64,000 nucleotides of DNA, taken from contig OZ026628.1 in NCBI GenBank assembly GCA_964020975.1, positions 68,450,966 through 68,514,965 of the forward strand, read 5' to 3'. Positions 1 to 28,147 of this stretch are shown here, one piece after another. Every line of letters begins with the position of its first letter. The stretch's first letter is position 1. The translations under genes and the position numbers were made by a program. The DNA comes from Hermodice carunculata (Eukaryota > Annelida > Polychaeta > Eunicida > Amphinomidae). Below the pieces are notes generated by a model. It was not told the DNA's origin and ran no database searches. It worked only from the letters and a program-made list of their open reading frames with translations.

Positions 1-520
1 AACGTCTGTGCATTTATTGGGAACACAGTGTTCTGCAGCATCCATAAACATTTGCGACCATAAGTGGCAGAATGCATTAACATTATTTGACACGAAACAG
101 GATTCCCAATTCACAGCATTCAAATGGTCTCCAAAAAGACGGAAGTCAGCTTTTTCGTAATTCCATATTCGCCTGTTACACACAGGTTCTTTCTTGTGTC
201 GAAACAAAAGACAGGCACCAATGACACTTTGATCGCAGTTAGTTATGGGAGGAAGTACTCAGACATTTTTCATAAAATTAGGAATGCTGCTAATAATTTG
301 GTGCTGACAAGTTGGAGTCTCTTCAATGATACAAGCTGGTTCATTTACATGAACAGACAAATAGCTGGAAGCAGCAAGATCATGAAGTTTATTACCCCGA
401 GACATGTGACAGTTTGCATTCAAGTCTCCACGTATTATTATGTTGTTAACACCAGCAGCCGCAAATGGCTAAATCTATACTATCTTGGAATTTGTTCCAA
501 AAAGTGATCAAAGAGTTTGG
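1..520 (-). mobile_element. LINE (non-LTR retrotransposon) fragment, end of endonuclease and linker to RT
   Basis: Read on the minus strand, this stretch encodes the end of an APE-type endonuclease. There is a GDLNA motif, then a PT-x-QH-like stretch, then VLPPITNCDQ where intact copies have the pP-x-x-SDH motif, then WNYEKADFRLF and a W-x-x-C segment typical of the linker before reverse transcriptase. One in-frame stop lies between MKNV and VLPP, and the reading shifts frame upstream of GDLNA, so the copy is dead. It runs off the window at position 1, where the RT would follow. The clade (CR1-, Jockey- or RTE-like) is not resolved. Confidence 0.7.
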
Positions 521-3500
521 GGGTCTATAAATATCTATTGTTACTCATGGACATATATCCAGCCATTTGCTCAGCCAAGCTTGAATTACTTCCCTTGCAA
601 ACACAACACACAACCAGGACCAGTGAGGCCGATGATAGATTAAAATACAAATTAAATTCTTAACATTACATGAAAACAAAAACCGAGGATGTATAATTTT
701 TACTTGTTGAGTTAATTTCCCATACTTTAAATGGTAGTGATGTGATATTATTGACCATTCTAGGTCAAATGTCTGCAGCCTGCACCAGGATGCATGTTTT
801 AAATAGATGTTGTCCCGCCGATGGCGAAAACTCACTTATAGGGGCACAAGTACTCTTATGCATGCATGATGGAATAAAGTGACAGGCTTATGGAGCTTTA
901 TTCTATTGTGCAACTTGCTGTGGCGCCATCCTACCCATGTAACAGACTGGCACCTGCTGATGAGACCATCAGTAACCCCTTTCGCGAATAGTCTTGCACA
1001 TGTGTATTTGGCAGGAAAGTGACTTTCACTGCACAGGATACTGGGATGCAAAGTGGGGCAAGCTGTCGAGTTGCCTATCTGAAATGCTGTGTTGCTAGCA
1101 TTTGGAATGGACTGTAGCTCTGATCGATTCTTTAGCTTCGGAGTGGAAAAAAAAATAGCAATTGAACTTTCCCAACTTTCACGCATTTAGCATGGAAAAG
1201 ATAGGGGATACGGTCCTGACCGCAAGCTGTAGCTGCCAGAGCTCCCTTCCTCTCTGGGAGCAGATACACATACAGGCAAGCTCGTCAATGTTGGCATCCC
1301 CCTAATGGGTCAAGGGGTGGCACTGGTAGACAAAAAACATTTTATGGAGATTGGTAGGTAATTTGATCCCTCTAAATACTCAGTCCGCCTGCGAACTATT
1401 AGGAACTGGAACCTCTGAAGGTACGTGAAAGTAGTAATGTTGGCACTTTTCATGCTTACCCCTTAATTTTTACTTAAAGTCTGTTTGTTTGTTTGTTTTT
1501 TTTTGTTTTTCTTTAATTTTTCTATTTAAATTACCTTGTAAATAGTAGTACAGCTCATTGACATTCATAATTTAAATTTAATTATCTGTATACCAGGTAT
1601 AAGAGGTGCATACCACATACATGTGCACCTTGGCAGGAGGCAATAGCTAAGTATATAAGTTGATGATGATGTCTGATGATGATGGATAGTCATGTAGTCA
1701 TTGTCAGTGTGCGGACTTGAAAGATGGGGACACTTGCTGATTGGGCAAATCTGTCAACCATGGAATGCAACATTGAGAAGCCCTAGTGGCATATTAGCAA
1801 CCGAAGGCTTGTCAAAGGGAGCCTTCTGCCATAACACATGTATATATATTGTAAATATATATTTCAACAGTAAATCAATATATACTCAACTGGTACTATA
1901 CCGTCCAACTTGAAAATCATGAGCTTCCGGTCTTCCACAAAAATATCTCCATTAAAACAGGATGTGAGCTACGCAGAGAATACTTTTTGCCTTTTCGTTG
2001 GGCTAAAAATCTCTCTCGTTATCCACAACAAATACATATAAAATAAATATATCACACAGAAAAACAATCAAAAGATTTCTATCTACTGTTTGTCATTATT
2101 TCCTGGATAACAGCACTAATGAGGATCTCATATGAGCAACTGCACAGACGCCATTCATGTGCAGGTGCTGTTGAGTCACGAGTGACCAGCATATGTCTCT
2201 TCCACAGTCCCATTGACGCCCGTGAGATGGCGGGCTAAACCAGCAGTTGCACTTAGTGCTTGAGCCAAATCTGGCTTTTTTCAATGCATGCAAGGAAATC
2301 ATTTTTCCTTTCTTTATGAAGTTATCTATAGGAAATTCATGAAAGCCATATGCTGAAGTAGGCATTTTACATATCCTTCCTTTCATATCGCCATACCAAT
2401 GTTGTGACTAAAAAGCAGGGTGGAGCATTCGTTTGGTGAAATAACTGATCGTTCAAAGAAGACCATCGATCAAAATTACGCTGTATACAATGCATATCCA
2501 GCACAATGAATTTGACTCTTCCCACAGCTCATGTGTACATATTTTGTTCAGTATGCGTCTTCCTCCTCTAGTATAGTTGTTTCTACATCAAAATTCAATA
2601 ATGACAGCAACAATAAAGTTGTTGAGTCACATTTATCTTGCCCTTTTTGGAAAATTCATCGGAGAACAGCACCCCTGTTTGTTTGTTTCAACGCCTTGCT
2701 TGTCAGTTGCTGGAAATGAAAGACTTTTCAGTTATCGACAGCAGCCCAAATTAAGTACCATATTTGGATCAATGGCCACGTTACCTCGAATGAGTTACCA
2801 AAATATGGATATTATTGTTAAATTAAACAGACTTTGGTCTTTCCCACAGTACCATCCCAGACATTTGTAAACAAACATGGCCCTACGCCATTGAAGTGTT
2901 GGCAACCGCCAATCACTCCTTCACCAGGCATGGACTGATCTTGTCATTCATTCCTTCATGGGTCAGCTTGACGACCAACAAGTTTACTCCGTATGTTATA
3001 GGCCTACATATTCAGGGCACAGGCATTCTCTTCTGGTTTCCTTTCCAAATTTCTTTCTAAGAGGACACCTTATCATCAAATGACAATGTGATTTGTAATT
3101 AGACAGATGGGTGTAGGCCTAGGCCTACAACACGACCACATATAAGAAGTTGGGGCTGACGGGGACAGTGGGTCGGGAGTGGAAACAAAACAAATAGGCC
3201 TAGAAATGACATTATACATTACAGTTCATGTCGTAGCCTAATGAATAGGCCTTGTCATGAGAAGAAGAATCTTTTCATATCACTCTGGACAGTGATATTT
3301 CACTTACTTCAACTTTAAAGGTATTCTTGAATTTTTTCTTTTTCATCTTAAAGCTATTTCATCCACTTTAATTACAACACCTAATATTTGTGGGTAACAT
3401 CTAATTTGGATAGCTCTCAAACTTTCTTTAGGAATGAACTAAGTTTGATGTTTTTTTCCTTTCATCGGCCAAGTGAAAGAGACTGGAAAAAATATCAGAA

Positions 3501-3975
3501 TTACCAACACCGGGTAAAAGTAACATTTACACAAATCAAACAGGGCACATTATTGCTATTTTATGTGAAACAAACATTTTATTATCATTTCCAAGTACTT
3601 TCACTTTATTGTATGCATTGAATTTTTCAATTCCCATCTGTGTTATATGGTTCACTGATGTCACAGTGACCAGTAAAACTCTGAAAAATGCAAGTGGTGG
3701 TAAAACTCCCTCTGGTACTGTTATTAAGAATATGTGTATAAAACCATTTCCTTTGGGGGTATATAAAATTGTCTTGCATGCATGTATATTATAAACATTG
3801 TTGTTTGATTTAGTACTGAAAAAGCCTTGACATTTTGGCCAAATTTTCCACTCATGACAGTGGAGAGTAAACCTGAAAAGACCTAGTGGTGGTTGAAAAA
3901 TATTCAGCTAAATTCCACAAGTTATTCAAAATGCATGCTTAAAGCCATTCATTGTTTAGTATTAAAATGTGTCAC
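521..3975. other. No recognised gene; unannotated intergenic DNA
   Basis: Open frames of about 60-116 codons occur on both strands, for example 836-1186 and 2096-2386 on the minus strand. None shows a family I know, and I found no chain of phase-matched exons. The 2096-2386 frame is cysteine- and tryptophan-rich, but its spacing fits no zinc-finger type. Around 1480-1520 there is a T/G low-complexity run. A piece of an undetected gene or an old transposon cannot be excluded. Confidence 0.4.
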
Positions 3976-5821
3976 CAGGGCTCGACATTAAGGCAAGCCC
4001 GAAAGCCCGAGGCAACCAAGCTGGATTATCGGGCAACTAATACCTTTAATGAACGCGCCCGTGTCGGGCTACTGCTTCTTTTACCGGCTCAAAAATCATT
4101 TTGCCACTATTTACATCGATCGCCGTAACTCTCATGCCACTTCCGCTTGACAAAGCGTGTTTGTTAGCTTCCGTAAGCGCTCGCACGTTCGTTAGCTTCC
4201 GTAAGCTCTCGCGTGATAACGAGTGGTTCCAAGGATGCATTGACCCAAGTGACTTGGAACCCCAATCAAACACGTGCTTGCCTGCTGGAGCACGTGCGAC
4301 AGACACTGACGAAGTGCATGCCAGATCCATTTTTCCCACGGTTCAGAACGAGGTCAACATGGCGCCCAAACAACCACACGTGGTGGCAATGAGAAAATGC
4401 CGAGTCTTATTTTGATACATAACTTATGAATTACGGTGAGTTAGGCTCCACCGAATGTGTAGAATAAAGTGAAGACAGTGAGTAATGCCGTCAAAGCAAT
4501 TTTATGACAGTTTAAGCTGGTTACTTCGCAAACGAAGGCTCCGTACCCGGCGATAAACTTTTTCGAGTTATTTGTCGTATGTACTACAACTAGATTTTAA
4601 TGTATTCATTTGAACTAGGTGCTGTTACTGTATATTGAGATACATGGCAGGCAATCTTGAAATTGGATCAGATAATTTTTGGAATTCATGAATCAGTTTG
4701 ATACTTTATACTGATAATGTTTTTCAGGGATACACATCCTAGTCACTTTATTACCTTCTCATCATAGAGGATATTATTTATTTTTGACTGCATTAACAGC
4801 GGTTGGAATTTTTCAAGTTTACTAGATTATCATTTTTATGTAGCTAATTCTGCTGGGTGCTGTATATTGAGATACATGACAGGCAGTGTGTTTAGATATT
4901 GGATTGAATCAGTTAATACTGGAAATGTTTGTGTGTGTGTGTGGATACATAACATAGTGTTAATTTATTCTTCTTGTAGAGCACAGTAATTTATTTCAAA
5001 GCATAATTTATGTTTGACTGTATTAAAAGCTACAGTTAAGATGTCTAACTCTCCACAGGTAACTTGTCACTGTATTTCCTTGTCCGTTTGTTCAGGGACC
5101 ATTCTGGAAGGACATTAACCTTTGCTAAAAGGAAAATCCAAGCAAAATTATTGAAGCATGTACCCAAGATGTTCAGTACTAGATATGAAAGTAATTTTGT
5201 GCCGAACATTTAATCATGCATAATCTACAATGTACATGTATGTGTGTGTGTTGCGTACAGTAATTTGTCCTTTCAGTATCCATGAAATAAAAAAATTGCC
5301 TTTGCAACTATTTTGTGTTTCTTAATCTTCAGGCATGTGAGAGTTCAGATATTTAACTGATTTCAGATATTTTGATCAAAATATCCCATTTTATCCTATG
5401 TTAAATCAGATAATTTACTTCTAAGCTTACCCAATTTAGCGAATTTCAGATATTTTTCTAATTGACCACTCACATGCCTGATGTTTGCAAACTGTTGAGT
5501 TTCTTTTGCTTGATCGTCATCAATGCAGAAGCAGATTTCATCATTATGCATCTTTTTATTTTAAGTGTATATTTAGTGCTTTGACAGGACTCTTATTTTA
5601 AGCCCAAGTCCCCTCCAAATGGCAGGAAAATGCATATTTTAATGTCTTTTTAAAAAAAATTTCCGGGGGAGCATGCCCCCGGACCCCCCTAGCAGGGCTT
5701 CGCGGCTAACGCCGCTCGCAATGCTGAAAATGGGGCAACTGATTTTGTGAAGGGGGCAACCAATTTCTCTGGCCCAGTAGCCCTGGGGGCAACCACAAAA
5801 AATCCTTAATGTCAAGCCCTG
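3976..5821. mobile_element. hAT-like non-autonomous DNA transposon, about 1.85 kb
   Basis: The ends are 18-bp inverted repeats, CAGGGCTCGACATTAAGG at the left and its near-perfect reverse complement at the right (one mismatch). The flanking octamers TGTGTCAC and AGTGTCTT share the core GTGTC, which fits a decayed 8-bp hAT target duplication. CAGGG termini are also hAT-like. No transposase is seen inside, so it moved with help from another element. The left 600 bp are CpG-rich and carry a twofold direct repeat of TTAGCTTCCGTAAGC near 4165-4205. The last 200 bp before the right end are G/C-rich. The middle is AT-rich. Confidence 0.75.
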
Positions 5822-6254
5822 AGTGTCTTGCACTCATTTAATCATAATCAAGTGTTGTTTTGATGGTTATTGAATAAATAAGTCAAGTATCTGCCACATA
5901 TCACAGTCAATCTGTAAAAAACACAAATAGTGGTAGCAATCATTCAACTCAAGCCACTAAAAATACATATCTAACACTATTCATTTTGAGGTATCCAAAA
6001 TTTGCCTTGCACCCATTATATTAAAGTAGTTTTGTTTTATTTTGTATCAAAGTAAAAAAGTCAAGTCTTGTATGTCTGTCAAAACCAGCTTCTCGAAACA
6101 ATATTTCACTTTTCGCTTTATGGCTGCTTGATCATCATCATGGCTGTAATATATCACGTCTGCTGTGAGTGCGCATGGCCAAAAAGGGAAAAAAATATAG
6201 CATCTGCTGCAAATGCTCATGCCCAATATGCAATATAACGGAAGTATTCGATCA
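5822..6254. other. No gene seen
   Basis: AT-rich sequence between the hAT-like element and a T/G-rich tract. The word ATCATCATCATGGCTG near 6130 is the only simple repeat noticed. No coding signal or transposon end was recognised. Confidence 0.4.
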
Positions 6255-6493
6255 AGCTAGAGATAGTTTTTTTTGTTTTTGTTTTTTTTTTTCAATTTTT
6301 TGTAAGGGGGGGGGGGGGGGGGGTCGGGGTTTTTATGGTTTTTTGTTTCTTGTTTCTTGTTGCTCTTTTGGTGTTTTGCTTGTTTTCAATTTTTTGTGTT
6401 TTTCTGTTTTTGTGGTGTTTTATCATGTAATTTGTTTGTTTGTTTTGCTTTTGATTTTAGTTTTTTTCCCCCCTTTCTGTTTTTGTCTCGGGT
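6255..6493. repeat. T/G low-complexity tract with an 18-base G run
   Basis: Long T and G stretches with hardly any A or C, including an uninterrupted run of 18 G at 6306-6323. Open frames here read as Phe/Cys/Leu/Val homopolymer-like protein and are not genes. The G run could form a quadruplex on the plus strand. Confidence 0.8.
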
Positions 6494-7556
6494 AATAATA
6501 ATAATACAGTGGCTCTCCGCTTATCTGCCGCAGTCCTGTGTCACATACTGACACAGGTGGCCTAGGGTAAAAAAAAAAAAAAAAAAAAATCCATCCCTCA
6601 CACACCCTATCCCCACCTCTAAGGCTCAGGCTTTTCCCATGGGAGCCCATATAAGGGCTACCACCATTCTAACTTAACCTGTCGCCTTATAACTATTATT
6701 TCATTCCTTTTCTCCCAGCATCCTACCAGGTAGTCCTGTACATTTTTATTGCCTTTCCTGCCTCCCAGAAAGCCACTTTTCAAATCTAAAATCCATGTTT
6801 TATTTTCATCCTCATCCTCTAAACACTGAACCTCTTCTAAACCTTTGTATTTTTAATCTTCCCTGTGCAACTTTCTGAAAAAATCTTCTCTTATCTCTCT
6901 ATATGCATCGCACCACAACAGCCAAAGATCCACTGTCTTATCTGCCTCTTGTCAACACGACTTACACTTTCCATTACTACCTGTTGTCCACTTGTTTTCT
7001 CTTTTCTAGATTGATTACTCCTGCCCTACTTTGAAACAGAAGCTTAGATCCCTTCCCTCCATCCCAACACACACTTCTCTGTGGCTTTTCTAATACCTTG
7101 TATGCCTTCAATGTATTTTTTCCCTGACTCCTCTTTTCCAGTCTACTTTCCAACCCTCTGTAACAGTCTTACCTATATATATACTTTCCAATCATCCACC
7201 TCATCATATCCTTTTAGTTCATATTTCTCTCCTAACGTGTCTGTGTCTTTGACCCATCCTGTTTTTTCCTTGACTATCTCATTGTAAACTTTCCTGCACC
7301 ACCTGTCTTCACTTATTGCTTGTAAATAACCCCAGTACTTTAACTTAGCTTTGGCAATCATATCTGTGATATTATTCCATCCTAACTCTCCTAGGACTGC
7401 TACTGTTGTTGTACATGGTGGTGCTACCAGTATCCATTTCCCCATCTCATTCTGTGCTTTCTCCATTCCCTGGATATCTCTGTTGTGCGCCGTATCGGAA
7501 TCTGGGCAAATGAGAATATTCCCAAAATGTACCTCGCCACCGTGGAATTCCAATAT
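6494..7556 (-). mobile_element. LINE 3' fragment: C-terminal part of the RT polyprotein plus 3' UTR and ATT tail
   Basis: The minus-strand frame 7553-7173 encodes a segment typical of the end of LINE reverse transcriptase proteins: MEKAQNEMGKWILVAPPC, then a GELGW motif, then KLKYWGYL and a DRW segment. Further down, in shifted frames, an H-like LWLLWCDAYREIREDF segment and a tail ending in a WEKRNEII segment continue the same protein. The 3' end on the minus strand is a G/A-rich UTR closed by a TATTATTATTATTA tail near 6494-6507, as CR1-like and related LINEs have. The copy is truncated at its 5' side near 7556. It probably belongs to a different family from the fragment at 1-520. Confidence 0.7.
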
Positions 7557-8060
7557 GGCGCGGCCATATCAGAATCGCATTAGGCCTCGAAAATCAAAAC
7601 GATAAGTAGTTATTTTCCATAATTTATTTCTTGTTTCTATTTAAACATCGAAGTAACAGTGTCCAAGCTCAATTTTGTGCAAGAGGCGTCAACTGCCATT
7701 TTGTTGACTTGTCATTACAAATGGGACAGAGATGGATTATAACCTGGATCACCGGCGGGCCACACAGCCTCACAGGCCTGGGCTCCGGGGCTGTTTAATA
7801 ATCAGAACCATATAGGAATTCCAATATGGTCCAAGACCATACCTGATTTTTCAAAATTACCCAGTGCTTGAATAAAATCAAAAGTTTATCAAATTTATAT
7901 GGTGCTGTCCAGGACTGAATATGAATTCCAATATGGTCCAGGACCATATAAAAATCCCAATATAGAAACAGAATGATGGCGGGGTCACAAGATTCCAATT
8001 TGGCTGCGCTGTTTCGGAATTCCGATAATGCTCTGCGCCGTTTCAAAACGGCGAAAATTC
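7550..8060. repeat. Cluster of ATTCCAATATGG words
   Basis: The word AATTCCAATATGG or a close variant recurs at about 7546, 7816, 7924 and 8056, with degenerate versions near 7956 and 7994, each followed by a GC-richer arm such as CGCGGCC or TCCA-GGACCAT. Copies near 7816 and 7924 share longer direct identity (AATATGGTCCARGACCATA). This looks like pieces of a short mobile or satellite element. No ends could be defined. Confidence 0.5.
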
Positions 8061-8095
8061 CAATATGGCGTGGAACATCTCCCTCACTGACTGCA

Positions 8096-8212
8096 TGTAG
8101 GTTAGAGAGGGACAGGTTAGCTTATATGGAGAGTAAAGAGTTCGGACTGCGGAATAGGGTAATGACTACAAGGAAGTGGTTTTGGACAAAAAGACACAAA
8201 TACAATTACTGA
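8096..8212 (+). repeat. Dispersed repeat R115, copy 1
   Basis: About 115 bp that recur in the same orientation at 62769-62880, with around 90 percent identity by eye. Shared words include GGGACAGGTTAGCTTAT, GAGAGTAAAGAGTTCG, ACTGCGGAATAGG and AAAAAGACACAAATACAA. The words TTAGCTTAT and GTTCG-A lie at about the spacing of A and B boxes, so a tRNA-derived SINE head is possible but unproven. Confidence 0.65.
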
Positions 8213-8466
8213 AATCACATCTAAGCCATATATCATTCCTGCTATTGCAACTCTATCCCACAATACTCCCACCATTGCCGAATCCCACAGGACTGCATGT
8301 GCTCGAGTTTTCAATCAAATAAGCCAATTCCTTGCCGCAAATGCGCATGCCCACATATAAAACATTCTCGATCATGATGTACTTTGACTTTGTTGTTGGC
8401 ATTTCACTTATTTTTTGTTTCTGCCTTCCAGAGCTCCCACTGACTGGCCTGTTACATATTATGGCT

Positions 8467-9147
8467 GGTTATGGGACAATTCGTTGAAGTCAACTTCGCC
8501 GTATATTCACTTCGTCGGAGGTTAAAATTGGTGACTGTCTGAATGGCCATGATGACAACATGTCAAAATCAATTTGGCCATCTGGTCAAACTGGTCGTGA
8601 TAAACTTTGGCGAAAGTTCATTCAGTTGGACCTAAAAGACAATTGGTTGCGTGTGCGACCATAGGGGCTACAATTTTAATCAGTTGATATCAAACTGTGA
8701 ATAAAGTTTCATACATGATCTGTTTTCCATGTCTTTTTTCTTTTTTTTTTGTTTTTCCGTTTTTTTTTAGTCTGCTCTCTACCGTCAACCAGTCAGCATG
8801 GCTGAATTTGGTGCAAGTTTAGAATTTTTTTTCAATGAACGAGAGTGTAAAAAGTTGGCAGGTGTGTTCAGTCACATGATCATTATACAGCCACCATCAA
8901 CATTCACCTGGCACCGGTTTCACTACCGATTTCTAGCGAAATGGCCTCACAATGAAGTTACTTTTCGACCACCAAACATCACTTTGACCATTCTGATTTT
9001 CGACCAAGTTGATTTCGCGGATGTTACATTGCAATGAAGATGACTATCGACGAAGTTGTGTAGAGACGATATTACTTTTCAACCAGATTTAACCTTCGGT
9101 AAAGTTGGCCTCCAACGATGTTGATTACGACAAATAGTCCTAGATTC
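8467..9147. mobile_element. TIR element with possible 9-bp target duplication
   Basis: The left end holds GGACAATTCGTTGAAGTCAA and the reverse complement of the right end holds GGACTATTTGTCGTAATCAA. Over 25 positions 19 agree. The flanks carry the same word ATTATGGCT at 8458-8466 and 9148-9156. A 9-bp duplication would fit Mutator-like elements, but a few bases lie between the duplicate and the well-matched TIR, so the exact ends are uncertain. Inside, variants of CGACGAAGTTG recur in both orientations as subterminal repeats. No transposase frame is present. Confidence 0.5.
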
Positions 9148-9200
9148 ATTATGGCTATGGCTTAGGAGCTTTGCTCACTTTTTGGGTTTTACCATGGAGA

Positions 9201-9282
9201 ACAACATGATATGATCTGGGAAAATCCATGCAGTTCATGGTTTTAACGGTGGTTTTTACCCATATCATATGACACGTTGTTG
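9201..9282. repeat. Imperfect inverted repeat
   Basis: The left arm 9201-9220 (ACAACATGATATGATCTGGG) pairs with the right arm 9259-9282 with a 2-base gap and few mismatches, around a loop of about 40 bp. It could be the core of a small foldback element. Confidence 0.5.
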
Positions 9283-9289
9283 TGAAATG

Positions 9290-10028
9290 TAATTCTCATT
9301 TAATGTGGGTCTTATTCACACCCAAATGTACTCTAAGTAAAATTTAACCCTGAGCAAGACAATCACTGGCTAGTTGTCACTTGGTGGCGGTACTTGCTGG
9401 TGTCTTGGTTGGGTACAATGATACATGCTGACTTGCGAGAAATCAACATAATCACAAGCAGCATCGGGCAAACCACACCACGTAGGGGGTGGGCGATATT
9501 ATGTCCACACAACAACGTGAAAAACCAAAAAAACACAAAATACCCGCCATTTCAAAAATGATAACTGCAGAAATGGGAACTTACATCGCCTCTGATTCCA
9601 TGACCAAGCATCTCGCACCATTCTGATCACTCTGCTGCCTGCCATTTTGTTTGACAACTAATTAATTACAGTCCATACAAGACATTTACCCCCACGTTCC
9701 GGAAGCTGGCCATTCCAGAAACGGAAATGTGTCCTGTTGCAAATTGTTTATAAATACAATGACATGTAGTGCACGAATAGAAATTGTTATACAAAATTGC
9801 ACAGTTTAAGTTTTAATCCCCGACGCGCTTCTTTAGAATACACCGTATATGGTTTTATGAAATGGCCATAAAAGCAAACGAGTATAAGTGAAATACAGGC
9901 TTTCCCCTTCCACATCCGCCCAAAACTATTGATTGTGGTTCTGTCTGATTATTCGAATTAGTCCGCGTAAAAATAGTTCACGGGAGTATGTTGCAGTTCT
10001 TTCCAATAGAGGGCGCACTTCCTGCGCA
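9290..10028. other. No gene seen; upstream flank of CFAP45
   Basis: No coding exon or repeat family was recognised. CpG frequency and GC rise somewhat from about 9800 toward the putative promoter. Confidence 0.35.
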
Positions 10029-10058
10029 GTGACCATGGAGATGACCCGGTAAATAAAC
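10029..10058. promoter_or_regulatory. Putative RFX X-box and forkhead (FOXJ1-type) sites upstream of CFAP45
   Basis: GTGACCATGGAGAT at 10029-10042 resembles the RFX X-box (GTNRCC, short spacer, RGYAAC): the first half-site matches fully and the second partly. GGTAAATAAAC follows at 10048-10058 and contains the forkhead core RYAAAYA and also ATAAAC. RFX and FOXJ1 jointly drive motile-cilium genes in animals. Both sites lie about 120-150 bp upstream of the tentative first ATG of CFAP45, a motile-cilium gene. That they act is inferred from motif and place only. Confidence 0.45.
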
Positions 10059-10175
10059 TCCTCTGCGCCTCTGACAACCAGATCGTAAACATATTTGGAG
10101 TGTCAAATCCGTTCAACAGTGGATTCAGAGACAAAATTCAAATAGTGCTGTTGGATATATATACCAGAAGGTAAC

Positions 10176-26419
<16,244 letters not shown>

Positions 26420-27260
26420 AGACTGCTTCAATCCACATCAGCTACATCAACGAAAAAAAAAAAAGTCTCTATGACACTGCAGTTTGGCAATCTTACAGGA
26501 TTTAAGTTTCAGCACTGGATGTGCTCTGAGACATTGGATCATTCAAAGAAAAAAAAAATGGATAATATGTTTTCAGTACTAAAGGGTGAGGAAAAAAATA
26601 TGTGTTGTTTGAACACATATATGTCGTGATTTATTGACTGCAAACTTGTACTTAATTGCTGCACATCAAATGTACGTAGTACATGTATGTGTAGAATTGA
26701 ACACCAGCATAATCTCTGAATTTAAATGCATAAAATTTCTGTCTGAACTATTATCTTGAAAGTAGAATCTTCCTTGGATGAGTGTTGAGTTTTGTGATGC
26801 CTTGAACAATGTCACATGAAGTGTGGACCATGTATATCATACGGAAACTATTCGGGTCTGTGATGCAGGAAAAAAAAAATGGACATGGTAGCAATGTCAG
26901 GCAAGTGAGGCACAAGGAATGCCGTAATTTATTTCAACAGTATTTTTTCTCTTTATTCAAAATTTTCTTGTTACTTCAAGTCGTGTTTATTTGTTTTATT
27001 GATATATACGCAGTGTGTTGAATTGATAATACAATTTCAGCACATTTGACTGGTTACCATGGCAACTAGTTTTGCTGACTGCACTGTAATGTTTATGTGG
27101 TCAGTAAGCAAATTCCAGGCAAATATATGCCATATATAAGACAACATTTATAATGTATATATTTTAAGCTTATGAGACAACATTTTTGTACAGACCAGAT
27201 GTATACTGAGTTACAGGGAGCAAGATGCTCACCTGGCATTTAAATAAAGAAAACTGATAG
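26420..27260 (+). other. CFAP45 3' UTR (last exon B form)
   Basis: AT-rich, with no coding. AATAAA at 27243-27248 is the first good poly(A) signal after the stop at 26419, so the transcript probably ends near 27265. The exact end is inferred. Confidence 0.45.
27243..27248 (+). other. Candidate poly(A) signal of CFAP45
   Basis: AATAAA about 820 bp after the stop of last exon B; the first canonical hexamer I find there. Another is at 28417-28422. Confidence 0.4.
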
Positions 27261-27311
27261 TGTTTACAGCAAATGTTTGGTCTGCTGAATGCATTTGGCT
27301 GTAATGACCTC

Positions 27312-27580
27312 AGCCACGGTCCACTCAACTCTTTCAGTGCCAAACTGCGACTACCGACGAACTCCCAAACACAATCTGCAGTGAATTACAATATAGTTGC
27401 TAGATTCGTGTTCCTCGTAAGAAGACCTTTCATTCAAGTACCAGCATGCCCGAAGTTACATAGAATAGTCCAAGTCAACAGCTTTTTTTCGGCACAGTTT
27501 GGGCGCAATTAATGCACCCAAAGTGCACCGAGGAAAGCTGCAGACTCGGTCCAAACTGTGGCACTCAAGGAGTTCAGCAA
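27312..27580. mobile_element. TTAA-type miniature element, family A, rearranged or reverse copy
   Basis: Starts CAACTCTTTCAGTGCCAAAC. It then carries the family segment in reverse order (AGACCTTTCATTCAAGTACC, AGCATGCC, AAGTCAACAGC) and a hairpin with arms TCGGCACAGTTTGGGCGC and GCACCCAAAGTGCACCGA. It ends near GTGGCACTCAAGGAGTT. Confidence 0.6.
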
Positions 27581-27914
27581 ATTGAAGTTTTGTTCTATGC
27601 AGAGACAACAAATCTACCAGTTGTCAACCCCTATGGAACCAAAAGGCACTTCAGTGGTGCAAAAACATCTGCAGGCAAACTGACTCTAAAAGTCAGTATG
27701 TCAATTTTCAGTGCTGTTTGTGGGTACTTTGGCATCATGCATGTATGTGTTTAATGAATATAGGCTGTCAAGAGGGTGAATCATAAGTGACATCGTAGAC
27801 TCCAAACCATCTTCGAGTGGTGATTCCTGTCGATTCTTGCACGGCATCCTACTCAGTGTTAACAACTTTGAATCGGTGTACATGTACCTGAATTTTTTTT
27901 CAGGGCACCCTGCT

Positions 27915-28147
27915 TTAACCCCTTCAGCACCACATTTTAGACTTAGTTGACAACTTTTCTCGGTGCGCTTTGCCCTTAAAGCACACCGAGAAAAGCTGTT
28001 GACCTGTTCAATTATAATCTACATAACCACAGACATGCTGGTATGAAACGTCTTTTTACAAGAAACTCGAATCTAGTATCCTTATAATTCAGCACAGTTC
28101 ATTTTAAGTACATAGAATTCAGTCCCAGTTGGTACTGAGAGAATTAA
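27915..28147. mobile_element. TTAA-type miniature element, family A
   Basis: TTAA at both ends. It starts TTAACCCCTTCAGCACCA and ends TTGGTACTGAGAGAATTAA. The hairpin arms are CTTTTCTCGGTGCGCTTTG and AAAGCACACCGAGAAAAG. A TTAA target and 233-bp length suggest a piggyBac-type non-autonomous element. Confidence 0.75.

Noticed and set aside
836-1186. 116-codon minus-strand frame
   Set aside because: No motif, no splice partners and no codon pattern I could recognise; left as unannotated.
2096-2386. Cys/Trp/His-containing minus-strand frame resembling a zinc-binding domain
   Set aside because: The spacing fits no known finger (THAP, BED and C2H2 were considered).
4101-4415. 104-codon plus-strand frame with a MAPKQPHVVAMRK segment after a good start context
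   Set aside because: It lies wholly in the hAT-like element, has no known domain and no matching exon after it.
6570-6590. Poly(A) run as the tail of a plus-strand retroposon
   Set aside because: The adjoining LINE is on the minus strand and ends with an ATT tail; the A run is inside its UTR.
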